This document shows positions 31,295 through 44,000 of a stretch of 64,000 bases of DNA, one piece after another. The stretch's first letter is position 1. Every line of letters begins with the position of its first letter. Origin of the DNA: Littorina saxatilis. Its lineage: Eukaryota; Mollusca; Gastropoda; Littorinimorpha; Littorinidae. The notes below the pieces were generated by a model. The model was not told the DNA's origin and ran no database searches. It saw nothing but the letters and a program-made list of their open reading frames with translations. The translations under genes were made by a program, and so were the position numbers. The stretch spans positions 63,907,411 through 63,971,410 of the forward strand of contig NC_090261.1 of NCBI RefSeq assembly GCF_037325665.1, written 5' to 3'.

Positions 31295-31561
31295 CAGGGG
31301 CGGATCAGTTGCTTTGTAAGGGGGGTGCACTTTGAATCGAAAGTGAATGTGATGGGCGCGAAGCGCCCGAATTTGCTAGGGGGGTCCGGGGGCATGCCCC
31401 CCCGTAACAAATTTTGGCTCAAAGAAGCAAAATGGTGCCATCTGGTGCCATTTGAACTTAGAAATGGTCATAAGAATCAGCTTTCCACATTTTTTTTATT
31501 TTTTTTTGCTGGAGGGGGGGTGCTCGTGCACCCTGTGCACCCCCCCCCTCGTCCGCCCCTG
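31295..31561. mobile_element. hAT-type MITE (CAGGGGCGGA termini)
   Basis: Ends 'caggggcggatcag' and 'cgtccgcccctg' are inverted repeats of the CAGGGGCGG class common in hAT non-autonomous elements. The interior has 'gcgcgaagcgcccgaatttg' and 'gggtccgggggcatgc' blocks, also found at 41334-41778. No coding capacity. Confidence 0.7.
31495..31500 (-). promoter_or_regulatory. Candidate poly(A) signal of the mucin-like EGF gene
   Basis: AATAAA on the minus strand, about 245 bp beyond the stop codon at 31745-31747 and the first such hexamer downstream. It lies inside the hAT-type MITE, in a T-rich run. Position-based inference only. Confidence 0.35.
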
Positions 31562-31744
31562 ATTAATATTTCTGTAAAAGCAATATAGGCAACATAATTA
31601 TGCTTTTTGCACAGAGCGTCAAAAACGTAATAATACTGACGGATATAATCACAGAAAGCGTGTAACAAAACGATAACAAAGTATAGGAGGGGAGAGCCAA
31701 ATCAAAAAATAAATACAAGAACTACTTAACATCATGTGTTCATT

Positions 31745-32016
31745 TCACCGCGAGGACTTGCTTCCCCTCTCCTGCCAGGCGGAGGTTTCTCTCCCCTGTC
31801 CGCGAAATGGTCCAGGAGAGGGCGCAGTAGAGGTGACCTTGGCCATGACCTTGCGGGCCATGAAGTAGACGAGGGCCACGAGCACCACCAGGCCGATGGA
31901 CACGCCTGAGCTGATGCCAGCGGCGCGGAACAGACGCTCGTTGGACACGCGTGGCTGGATGACTGTGGAGGAGACGTTGGTCACGGGGTGGCGGCACGTG
32001 CACCGCACGCGACCCA
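31745..32016 (-). CDS. Final exon: transmembrane helix and cytoplasmic tail
   Basis: 272 bp, phase 1 to stop at 31745-31747. Contains a short Cys/Arg stretch ([10 protein letters not shown]), a linker, then a clear helix ([18 protein letters not shown]) followed by a basic stop-transfer (R-K-V-M-A-K) and a tail ending K-S-S-R. Acceptor 'gcgtcag' at 32017-32019 is the phase-compatible choice. It is poor in pyrimidines and lies beside a ~47-bp duplication (32096-32190), so the exon start is the least certain part of the chain. Confidence 0.75.
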
Positions 32017-35000
32017 CTGACGCTGCTTGTTTCTGGTGGACATAGCAAGCAACCAGTGTCAGACCTGCTTGTTTCTGGTGAACATATCATCTTCTGTCAG
32101 ACCTACGGATGCTGCGTGTTTCTGGTGGACATATCATCTTCTGTCAGACCTACGGATGCTGCGTGTTTCTGGTGGAGCTGTTAAGCAATGAGTGTTAGAC
32201 AGAAACATGGTGGATATATTGAAAACACTCACTGCGTCAGAAATGTTTTCGACAGTTGAATTCAAAAATGTCGGACTAATATAAGATTCAGGTGGAGGTA
32301 TAAAACATTAACAGGTGTCAAATATGGTTTGTATTTCAATCAATATGGCTTTAGAATGTACCAGCTTCTGTGATTGGTCAAATTACTGGTGTTCAGTTGC
32401 ATAGTATAAGGCTTTCATTTGAAACTGTTCGGTCATCAAGGTCGATTGACGCCCTCCCGTCGCCCTGTCCGACTTCAATGAAGCTTTTCTCAATGGACAA
32501 TGAGAACCTCCAAGATTCAAATGAAAGCCTATCAATGTGTAACTGAAATAATCCTTGTGCAATGAAACAGCTACCTTTTTTCTAAACTTGCTAACAAGTG
32601 CATGGAAATGATTATAGATAATAACAAGGACACAGAGCAAGCTGGTTGCATTACACATACTGTATACTTTAACTACCGCAACTGTTTACCGTGTAAAATA
32701 CGGTTGTATTCGATGAAGAATTGTGATGACAACGTTTTTCCAAAATACTTTAAATAGAAAAGACAAATACACGTATAGAGGAAACTTTGATAGCAAAAAA
32801 TACTACAAACAAAGAAGAAACAAATATTCCTGACAAAGAACGGACCAAACACTTTTACACACAATCAAACACGAAGAGAAACATCACATTCCCAACAAAG
32901 AACGGACCAAACACTTTTACACACAATCAAACACGAAGAGAAACATCACATTCCCAACAAAGAACGGACCAAACACTTTTACACACAATCAAACACGAAG
33001 AGAAACATCACATTCCCAACAAAGAACGGACCAAACACTTTTACACACAATCAAACACGAAGAGAAACATCACATTCCCAACAAAGAACGGACCAAACAC
33101 TTTTACACACAATCAAACACGAAGAGAAACATCACATTCCCAACAAAGAACGGACCAAACACTTTTACACACAATCAAACACGAAGAGAAACATCACATT
33201 CCCAACAAAGAACGGACCAAACACTTTTACACACAATCAAACACGAAGAGAAACATCACATTCCCAACAAAGAACGGACCAAACACTTTTACACACAATC
33301 AAACACGAAGAGAAACATCACATTCCCAACAAAGAACGGACCAAACACTTTTACACACAATCAAACACGAAGAGAAACATCACATTCCCAACAAAGAACG
33401 GACCAAACACTTTTACACACAATCAAACACGAAGAGAAACATCACATTCCCAACAAAGAACGGACCAAACACTTTTACACACAATCAAACACGAAGAGAA
33501 ACATCACATTCCCAACAAAGAACGGACCAAACACTTTTACACACAATCAAACACGAAGAGAAACATCACATTCCCGACAAAGAACGGACCAAACACTTTT
33601 ACACACAATCAAACACGAAGAGAAACATCACATTCCCAACAAAGAACGGACCAAACACTTTTACACACAATCAAACACGAAGAGAAACATCACATTCCCA
33701 ACAAAGAACGGACCAAACACTTTTACACACAATCAAACACGAAGAGAAACATCACATTCCCAACAAAGAACGGACCAAACACTTTTACACACAATCAAAC
33801 ACGAAGAGAAACATCACATTCCCAACAAAGAACGGACCAAACACTTTTACACACAATCAAACACGAAGAGAAACATCACATTCCCAACAAAGAACGGACC
33901 AAACACTTTTACACACAATCAAACACGAAGAGAAACATCACATTCCCAACAAAGAACGGACCAAACACTTTTACACACAATCAAACACGAAGAGAAACAT
34001 CACATTCCCGACAAAGAACGGACCAAACACTTTTACACACAATCAAACACGAAGAGAAACATCACATTCCCAACAAAGAACGGACCAAACACTTTTACAC
34101 ACAATCAAACACGAAGAGAAACATCACATTCCCAACAAAGAACGGACCAAACACTTTTACACACAATCAAACACGAAGAGAAACATCACATTCCCAACAA
34201 AGAACGGACCAAACACTTTTACACACAATCAAACACGAAGAGAAACATCACATTCCCGACAAAGAACGGACCAAACACTTTTACACACAATCAAACACGA
34301 AGAGAAACATCACATTCCCAACAAAGAACGGACCAAACACTTTTACACACAATCAAACACGAAGAGAAACATCACATTCCCAACAAAGAACGGACCAAAC
34401 ACTTTTACACACAATCAAACACGAAGAGAAACATCACATTCCCAACAAAGAACGGACCAAACACTTTTACACACAATCAAACACGAAGAGAAACATCACA
34501 TTCCCAACAAAGAACGGACCAAACACTTTTACACACAATCAAACACGAAGAGAAACATCACATTCCCAACAAAGAACGGACCAAACACTTTTACACACAA
34601 TCAAACACGAAGAGAAACATCACATTCCCAACAAAGAACGGACCAAACACTTTTACACACAATCAAACACGAAGAGAAACATCACATTCCCAACAAAGAA
34701 CGGACCAAACACTTTTACACACAATCAAACACGAAGAGAAACATCACATTCCCAACAAAGAACGGACCAAACACTTTTACACACAATCAAACACGAAGAG
34801 AAACATCACATTCCCAACAAAGAACGGACCAAACATACTTTTACACACAATCAAACACGAAGAGAAACATCACATTCCCAACAAAGAACGGACCAAAAAC
34901 ACTTTTACACACAATCAAACACGAAGAGAAACATCACATTCCCAACAAAGAACGGACCAAAAACACTTTTACACACAATCAAACACGAAGAGAAACATCA

Positions 35001-38000
35001 CATTCCCAACAAAGAACGGACCAAACACACTTTTACACACAATCAAACACGAAGAGAAACATCACACTTAAGATATACTTACGAAGGCTTTTTTCTCTGA
35101 AACAAATAAAGGAAGTCGAGTTAGCATCTACTACAAGGTACATATTAATTAAATCATTAAGTGCCCAACAATGGTTGTTTTTACGTTTTCACCTTCACAA
35201 TTCTATCCACACAAAATCACGCCAGTTATTTCCCACTCTCGTTTATGTCATAACGTGTTGCAAACATTAAAAGCATGTCAAACAATAGCTTTTAATCGCC
35301 AGACAGAAATGCCGCCCAAAGAAGGGAAACGTTACGAGGGCCTGACAATGTCACTTACTTGCAATGCATTGGGCCGAAGGTGTAGAAAGTGAAGGATTGT
35401 TGCCGTTCCCACCGAGAGGGTTTTGTGTGACAACAAGGTTGTTGCCGTTACCACCAGGAGGGTTTTGTGTGACAGCAGGATTGTTGCCGTTACCACCAGG
35501 AGGGTTTTGTGTGACAACAGGGTTGTTGCCATTACCACCAGGAGGGTTTTGTGTGACAACAGGATTGTTGCCGTTACCACCGGGCGGGTTTTGGGTGACA
35601 GCGGGAGTGTTGCCGTTACCACCAGGAGGGTTTTGTGTGACAACAGGATTGTTGCCGTTACCACCTGGCGGGTTTTGGGTGACAGCGGGAGTGTTGCCGT
35701 TACCACCGGTCGGGTTTTGGGTGATAGCGGGAGTGTTGCCATTACCACCAGGAGGGTTTTGCGTGACAGCGGGAGTGTTGCCGTTACCACCAGGAGGGTT
35801 TTGGGTGACAGCGGGATTGTTGCCGTTACCACCAGGAGGGTTTTGGGTGACAGCGGGAGTGTTGCTGTTACCACCAGGCGGGTTTTGTGTGACAACAGGA
35901 TTGTTGCCGTTACCACCGGGCGGGTTTTGGGTGACAGCGGGAGTGTTGCCGTTACCACCAGGAGGGTTTTGTGTGACAACAGGATTGTTGCCGTTACCAC
36001 CTGGCGGGTTTTGGGTGACAGCGGGAGTGTTGCCGTTACCACCAGGAGGGTTTTGTGTGACAACAGGAGTGTTGCCGTTACCACCGGTCGGGTTTTGGGT
36101 GACAGCGGGAGTGTTGCCATTTCCACCAGGAGGGTTTTGCGTGACAGCGGGAGTGTTGCCGTTACCACCAGGAGGGTTTTGGGTGACAGCGGGAGTGTTG
36201 CCGTTACCACCTGGAGGGTTTTGGGTGACAGCGGGAGTGTTGCTGTTACCACCAGGAGGGTTTTGTGTGACAACAGAATTGTTGCCATTACCACCAGGAG
36301 GGTTTTGTGTGACAACAGAATTGTTGCCGTTACCACCAGGAAGGTTTTGGGTGACAGCGGGAGTGTTGCTGTTACCACCAGGATTGTTGCCGTTACCACC
36401 GGGAGGGTTTTGGGTGACAGCGGGAGTGTTGCTGTTACCACCAGGATTGTTGCCGTTACCACCGGGAGGGTTTTGGGTGACAGCGGGAGTGTTGCTGTTA
36501 CCACCAGGATTGTTGCCGTTACCACCGGTCGGGTTTTGCGTGACAGCGGGAGTGTTGCTGTTACCACCAGGATTGTTGCCGTTACCACCGGTCGGGTTTT
36601 GTGTGACAACAGAATTGTTGCCGTTACCACCAGGAAGGTTTTGGGCGACAGCGGGAGTGTTGCTGTTACCACCAGGAGGGTTTTGTGTGACAACAGGATT
36701 GTTGCCGTTACCATCAGGAGGGTTTTGTGTGACAACAGGATTGTTGCCGTTACCACCAGGAGGGTTTTGTGTGACAACAGGATTGTTGCCGTTACCACCG
36801 GGAGGGTTTTGGGTGACAGGAGGAGTGTTGCCAGACCCTGGACCCTGCTTGGCAGCCTGGGTACCAGACCCCCCTCCAGCAGACGGCGTGACGGTACTGG
36901 TGTGAACGTCACACAGCGGGGTGTGGGGTGGCTGTCTGCACACACACTGGAAGGTGGAGGGCTGTGCCGGCGTGTTCACACACACCCCTTTCTTCTGACA
37001 CGGCGTGGCGCCACACGGGTCTTCTGGTAACAGGGGAAATAAATGTGACCGTCTTTTTTATTACGCCGATAACAAAAAGCAGAATCAGATCTATGCTGAA
37101 TCGGTTGACATGACCCCCTGGGTTCTCGAGACAAAAAAACAACAATAACAAACAATTCAAACAAAACATATCAAAAACCGAGGGAAAAGCAGTGTAATCT
37201 GATAAGATCAAAATATTAAAACATACTGAGCATTGCAGCTACAGGGAAGAGAATAGGTAAACAGCTACAGGGAAGAGAACAGGTAAACAGCTACAGGGAA
37301 AAGAACAGGTAAACAGCTACAGGGAAGAGAACAGGTAAACAGCTACAGGGAAGAGAACAGGTAAACAGCTACAGGGAAGAGAACAGGTAAACAGCTACAG
37401 GGAAGAGAACAGGTAAACAGCTACAGGGAAGAGAACAGGTAAACAGCTACAGGGAAGAGAACAGGTAAACAGCTACAGGGAAGAGAACAGGTAAACAGCT
37501 ACAGGGAAGAGAACAGGTAAACAGCTACAGGGAAGAGAACAGGTAAACAGCTACAGGGAAGAGAACAGGTAAACAGCTACACAGTTCATCACGTCTACCC
37601 TAACTAATTACTCACATGTATTATTTCACCAACTTAACGTTTCGACGCTGTTGAAAACATACCAAACTATTTCTTTAATGAAAACTCAATAAGGAACCGA
37701 AGTTACTGTCAGTCATAAATTCACATTTTTGTTGACAGAATACCAGCAGAAGCCCGCAGCGAGTACTTACGTCCAGTGGGAATGATGGCAATTTTGTAAC
37801 AACGCTGCTCTCCGTTTGCGCTGTTGGATCAAAGGAGAATTGAGTGTCAAAAAACAATAAGTTGAAACATCAAAACATACAAGGTATGACAATAGTATGA
37901 CAATAATAGACCAAAAATGGGGAAAATCGTCTTCAGAGGAGGCATTAATTATTGTTCTGCAAATTCAAAGGGCAATTTACAACGGACTTTTCCCTTGTCA

Positions 38001-41000
38001 GAGTATTGATTTTCTGTGTATACCAAAGTACATACATAATACGTATGGTGGCAACCAAGGGGTTAACTCTAAAATATAGCAAAGAACAACGTTGTTTACA
38101 TATGATAATATATCAAATAACCAAAGGGAAGTAATCGCTCTTAATGCATACGAGCGATTACTTCCCTTTGGTTATTTGATATCTTAACATCGCTCTGCCT
38201 CATTCCGTTTGAAATTCTATATGATAGTATATCAATCTGCGAGTTACTAAATATAAGTGTGCATTCAGATCATCTGTGCACCATATCCTGGATGTTTTCT
38301 TCCTGCATGCGCTAAAGTATATGGTACTGGCGCAATTGAATGTTCCCTTGCACCACCCGGGACGCACCCCCCCCCCCCTCCGACTCCCCCACTCACCTGA
38401 GATTTTGATTAGCATTTCAAAAATGTTGAAGGGACACGAAAAACTAACATCCACCCAACAATCCCTTGCACACAATTACTAGGCAATATTCACACTTATA
38501 CGAAATGTACTAGTCGTTGTCGATCAAACTGAGAGAAAATCAAGCCGGGAAAGAGTCCACAGTATACAAAACATGTACATCCACATATAGAGTGGGGTAA
38601 ACACTGTTAACTAAATGTACATCCACATATAGATTGGGGTAAACACTGTTAACTATATGTACATCCACATATAGAGTGGAGTAAACACGTCCCAATGGTA
38701 AAACACAGCATGACACCATCTCGGGAAGCACTGAACAACACAGCATGACACCATCTCGGGTAGCACTGAACAACACAGCATGACACCATCTCGGGAAGCA
38801 CTGAACAACACAGCATGACACCATCTCGGGAAGCACTGAACAACACAGCATGACACCATCTCGGGTAGCACTGAACAACACAGCATGACACCATCTCGGG
38901 TAGCACTGAACAACACAGCATGACACCATCTCGGGTAGCACTGAACAACACAGCATGACACCATCTCGGGTAGCACTGAACAACACAGCATGACACCATC
39001 TCGGGTAGCACTGAACAACACAGCATGACACCATCTCGGGTAGCACTGAACAACACAGCATGACACCATCTCGGGTAGCACTGAACAACACAGCATGACA
39101 CCATCTCGGGTAGCACTGAACAACACAGCATGACACCATCTCGGGTAGCACTGAACAACACAGGCGGGCATTCAGATGTATTTTAGCCTAAATCTTAATT
39201 CTGAGTAAATTTGATATGTTTTAGTGTTTAGTGCAATTCTTAATTCTTAGTAAATGTGATATGTTTTAGTGTTTAGTGCAATTCTTAATTCTGAGTAAAT
39301 GTGATGTGTTTTAAGTCCGTAACCGCCCGACACTGAATGGCAATTTTCCTCTTTTTTTTTATAAGGACAGTAACATTTTCATTCTAGAGCATTGAGTACA
39401 CGTCTCACCCGACACGGACGCAGGCCTGGTTGAGTCGTGTGGAGGGGAACACCATGAGGTCGGCAGCACAGGAGTCACCGAACAGGGCTGAGCTTGACAC
39501 ACCAGGGCCAGTGGACTGTATGCTGCCATTGCTACATAAGTATATAAACCAACATTATTACATGGTTAACATAAGTGTCTGTTCACACAGCCTTAAAAGC
39601 TGTCGCTGCAAACTAGGAGAAATGATTCTTCTGAATGAAAAACAAGAACCAAAAACGTTCCATTTTGTCTTGCAACAGCAACAGCAGCAACTAGCAGTGA
39701 AGCACTTGATATTTCAGGAGCTGTTTCAGGAACAGTGTTTTGTCACAAGTTTAATGTGAGGATAGTAAATCTTGTTTGTGAATTGTTACTTTGATTGTGC
39801 GTTTGTCTAATGTATTAGTTTGTCTGTATCATTGCACTTGAAGGTTATAATATACAGTGCATTATAATGACAATATTATATCATGAAGGTACAAGAAAGG
39901 CAAGCGCTGACAACTCTCCCTATTTTTGCAAACAAACAAGGATGATGACAGGTTTAAGCGGTGTAGACGAGTCAATAACCAAACACGCCAAGAGCCAAAG
40001 ATATTCAGAGACAGCAGGGTGACTTGAAATGGACATGTTAGCGAAGTTACCATGGTAACGACTGAGAGACGACCATGTGACACCGTTGCCCCTGGTAACA
40101 GTTTAGCTGCGACCCTCCAGGGGGCGTTCCGTGTGAAAACTTCTGTCCTGGGCTCTGCAATGTCATACATCACAAACCTGAAAGACTGTCATCAGAATAA
40201 GGACACTATTTGCACGAAAAGTTGTGTCGTTAACGATAAACACACACCACTGACATCGAGTGATTAAATCATCAACGTTGATTAAAAAATTGTAATCCTC
40301 ATTTGTAAGACCGATTCAACGTTGATCTCATTCTCTGTTTTGTGCTCGGGCTACTCTTTGAAAGTTACTCCTATTCAAGGCAGATCACAGTCAAAGTTAG
40401 AAGATTCCTTAAATATCAGCTGCTTCCACAGTCGGTGCTTTATATTTTGTTTAAAACATCGATCTCTTTCAACAAATTAAAAATCGTGCCGGAGGGCACG
40501 TCCCAGGATAAATCGCACCTTAACTGCAATGTTTGTCATGAATTTCCTGAAGCTTTATATGTTCTGAGCATCAAGTGTCCACAAAAGACAATGAATTCAC
40601 CATGATCACGTGCAAGCTTACTTTGAAACTATGTGTGTCAGCAGCGCCTAGCGGCCAATATGTGGATACATTACTGACAGACACTCTCATGACACCAGCA
40701 AGGTACGTACCAGTCCTGTGCCGCCGGGCGGGGAGTTTGTGGTGCCTGGGGAAATAATAAAACCAAAATTATATTAAACACAAAAGCAGATAGAAATCAG
40801 TAATAAATTAAACACAAAGAAAGATAGAAATCAGCAATAAATTAAACACAAAGAAAGATAGAAATCAGCAATAAATTAAACACAAAGAAAGATAGAAATC
40901 AGCAATAAATTAAACACAAAGAAAGATAGAAATCAGCAATAAATTAAACACAAAGAAAGATAGAAATCAGCAATAAATTAAACACAAAGGCAGATAGAAA

Positions 41001-44000
41001 TCAGCAATAAATTAAACACAAAGCTTAGATAGAAATTAACAATAAATTAAACACAAAGGCAGATAGAAATTAACAATAAATTAAACACAAAGGCAGATAG
41101 AAATCAACAATAAACTAAACACAAAATCAGATAGAAATTAACAATAAATTAAACACAAAGCTTAGATAGAAATCAGCAATAAAATAAACACAAAGGCAGA
41201 CAGAAATCAACAATGAACTCGTGACTGTGTCCAAAGGGATGCAATACAAATGCTGGCCTTTGTCATACTACTTTTTTTTCTAGGAGGGGGCGGGGGAGAG
41301 GGGGGAAGGGGGGGGGGCGATCCATGTCATGTATCAGGGGCTGATCACATCATTTTTAAGGGGGGTTTCCAAATTTCTTTTAGGGACAATTCGACGACGC
41401 GAAGCGTTTAGTTGGGGGCGCGAAGCGTTCGAACCTCCTAGAGGTTATTGATAAAAACACGGAAAATGGAGCTATCTGGTGCAATCTGAGCCAAGAAACT
41501 TCCCCTAATACACCTTCTAAAAAGTAAAATTAAGAAGACAAATTTGGAACTAACCAAGGACAATTGACCGATCTGGTGCAACCTGAGCCAAGAAGACAAA
41601 GGCCGGATCCTAGGGGGGTCCGGGGGCATGTGGATAAACATCAAGGAAAATGGAGCAATCTGGTGCAATCTGAGCCGTCAGTTTTTCTTTATTTTCAATG
41701 GTTTTTTTCATTTTTCATTTCTTCTTTTATTTAGGCTAGGTGGGGGGGGGGGGGGGGGTCCGGAAGGATCCACCCCTGTGTATCCAGTGTACCATCTCGC
41801 CGACACAGAGATGTTGGTTGGCAGTGAAGTAACATACCTGTTAGAGGCGGGTCAGTGTTGACGAAGTAACACAAAGTGTCCGTCACCTTACTGAAACAAA
41901 CAAGTACGAAAACTTAGCATGGACACGTGACAGCAACCCCAGATGACACGGATACTCGGCAGACGGGAAACAGACGAAACAAGGTCCTTGTCAGCTGCCT
42001 ACGACTGCTGCGACCTGGTGGTACGACTCTCAACTGTATATTTCTTTCGTAAAGTGTTCTTTTGTGTTTTACCATGTTTTTGGGGGTCTTGTTTGTAGGC
42101 GAAAAGAAAACTAAACGTCCCTACATGTGAAAAGTTCATTATACCTGAGTTTTCATTCGTTTTAAGCCGAACGTGTTGCCATGGGTTGTACAAAATGTGT
42201 GCAACGTACTCGCACAGAAGCCAGTTATAAAAAAAAATAAACTTTCCGATGTATCTTGGTGATTGGTCAAGGTGAACTCGTGAGAGGTGCTGTCGACAAC
42301 TTTGGGCTAAGATGCGATTGTATTAACATTTGTATACACTCTAAGAAAAGAGGATCAAAAGTGTGACAGTGTATTAAACGGCCAACGTTTATTGATCGAT
42401 AATGACCCATTGAAAGAAGCACAATAGCAACATAACGGACAGAACCTGTCGGAATCTTGTATGACGTCAATACAGGCAGGATGACGTCCAGGAGACCTTG
42501 GTTTCAATACCAGATGTGACGTCAGAGTGTTAGGCGGGAAGTTGGACATGCCAGGAGGTCTCTCGCCGGCCGCGGGTGAGAAAATGACACGTACGTCCGG
42601 TGAAGAGGGCCCCTGGGCCAAGTGGTGAGGAGTTGTGCTGAAAAAAAGATACCTTCGCTTATTTTCTCTCGAAGAAGTTTCATTGTGTGCTTGGTGGTTG
42701 TAATTCTCTGTTCAGATAGCTGTCGTGATCTTTGTGTGCTTGGTGGTTGTAATTCTCTGTTCAGATAGCTGTCGTGATCTAAACATTTCAATTTTGCTGA
42801 TTCCGCGCATTGTATTGTGATGCTACTGGACTTGCAAATATGAATTCAATTTGCAATTAGTAAAATTGAGTCTTGTATTGACGATGCACTGTGTATTTCA
42901 TCATTTCAAGTTAAAAACATCTTTAAAATATTTTTGTAAATATACTCAAAGAAATTAAACGCCACCATGATATGCTTGGGAAAAAAACTACACATTTAAA
43001 ATATTTTGACAGAAGTAAATTCAAAATCCCAATGACTGTTGGGTCGTAGAACCCAATCTGACTCTGCGTTACTCGCAGAGTGCGCTCAGAGACGATGTGA
43101 ATCCTAGAAGCACATGGAATGGATCTCGCACAGAATAGTGCCACCCGGGCGGGCATAAAAAGCACTTCCTACCCAGATACGTAGATCGGCAGGATGCAGG
43201 TTCGGCTCACGTGACAGTACACTTCAAACCCGCTGCCTGGCGTCGGCTGCACAAGGTGGGGCTGCAACACGCCACGGACAGTGGCATCAGGTTCACAAAT
43301 CCAAAATCTAAAACTGTTAGGATTAATTGTTATTAATAACGACAGAGAGACAGACAGACAGGGACACACTCACACACACACATACCCCCCCCCCCCGCAC
43401 ACACACACACACACATACCCACACACACACCCACACACACACACATACCCACACACACATTCCTTCCCACACACACATACCCACACATACACACATTCCT
43501 TCCCACACACACATACCCACACACACACATACCCACACACACATTCCTTCCCACACACACATACCCACACACACACATACCCACACACACACACATTCCT
43601 TCCCTCACACACATAACCACACCCACACACATACCCACACACACATACCCACACACACACATACCCACACACACACACATACCCCCACACACACATTCCC
43701 CCCACACATACACACACACACACAAATACCCCCCCCACACACACACACACACATTCCCCCCACACACACAAATATCCACACACACACATGCCCCCACACA
43801 CACCTTGTGAAGTGTCTGACTAACATAAACGTTTCCCTGTCGTGTAAACATGTATCACCTACACATGTCAGCAGGGCGGGGCGAGCAGATTACACTTTTA
43901 GCACGAACACAAAAGCTTCCAACCGGCCAATTAACCAAACAAATAAGAATAGTTAACCAGATAAGAAAAACTATGAAGCTGATTCAAATTGTAGTACTTA

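Noticed and set aside
32787-35270. 827-codon plus-strand open frame
   Set aside because: It is the 62-bp array read through all three frames in turn. It has no composition or motif beyond the repeat, lies antisense in an intron, and the array itself explains the absence of stops.
35364-37030. Plus-strand open frames of 513 and 535 codons (Leu/Pro/Gly-rich and Val/Thr/Arg-rich)
   Set aside because: They are mirror frames of the minus-strand coding exon 35359-37023, opened by the 42-bp unit. The minus strand has EGF cysteines and phase-matched splice sites; the plus strand has none.
39862-40177. Longer exon with acceptor after 40178 (reads [14 protein letters not shown])
   Set aside because: That start forces a phase which does not join the upstream microexon, and the required phases meet stops. 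The acceptor at 40155 fits both neighbours and gives the recurring cysteine motif.
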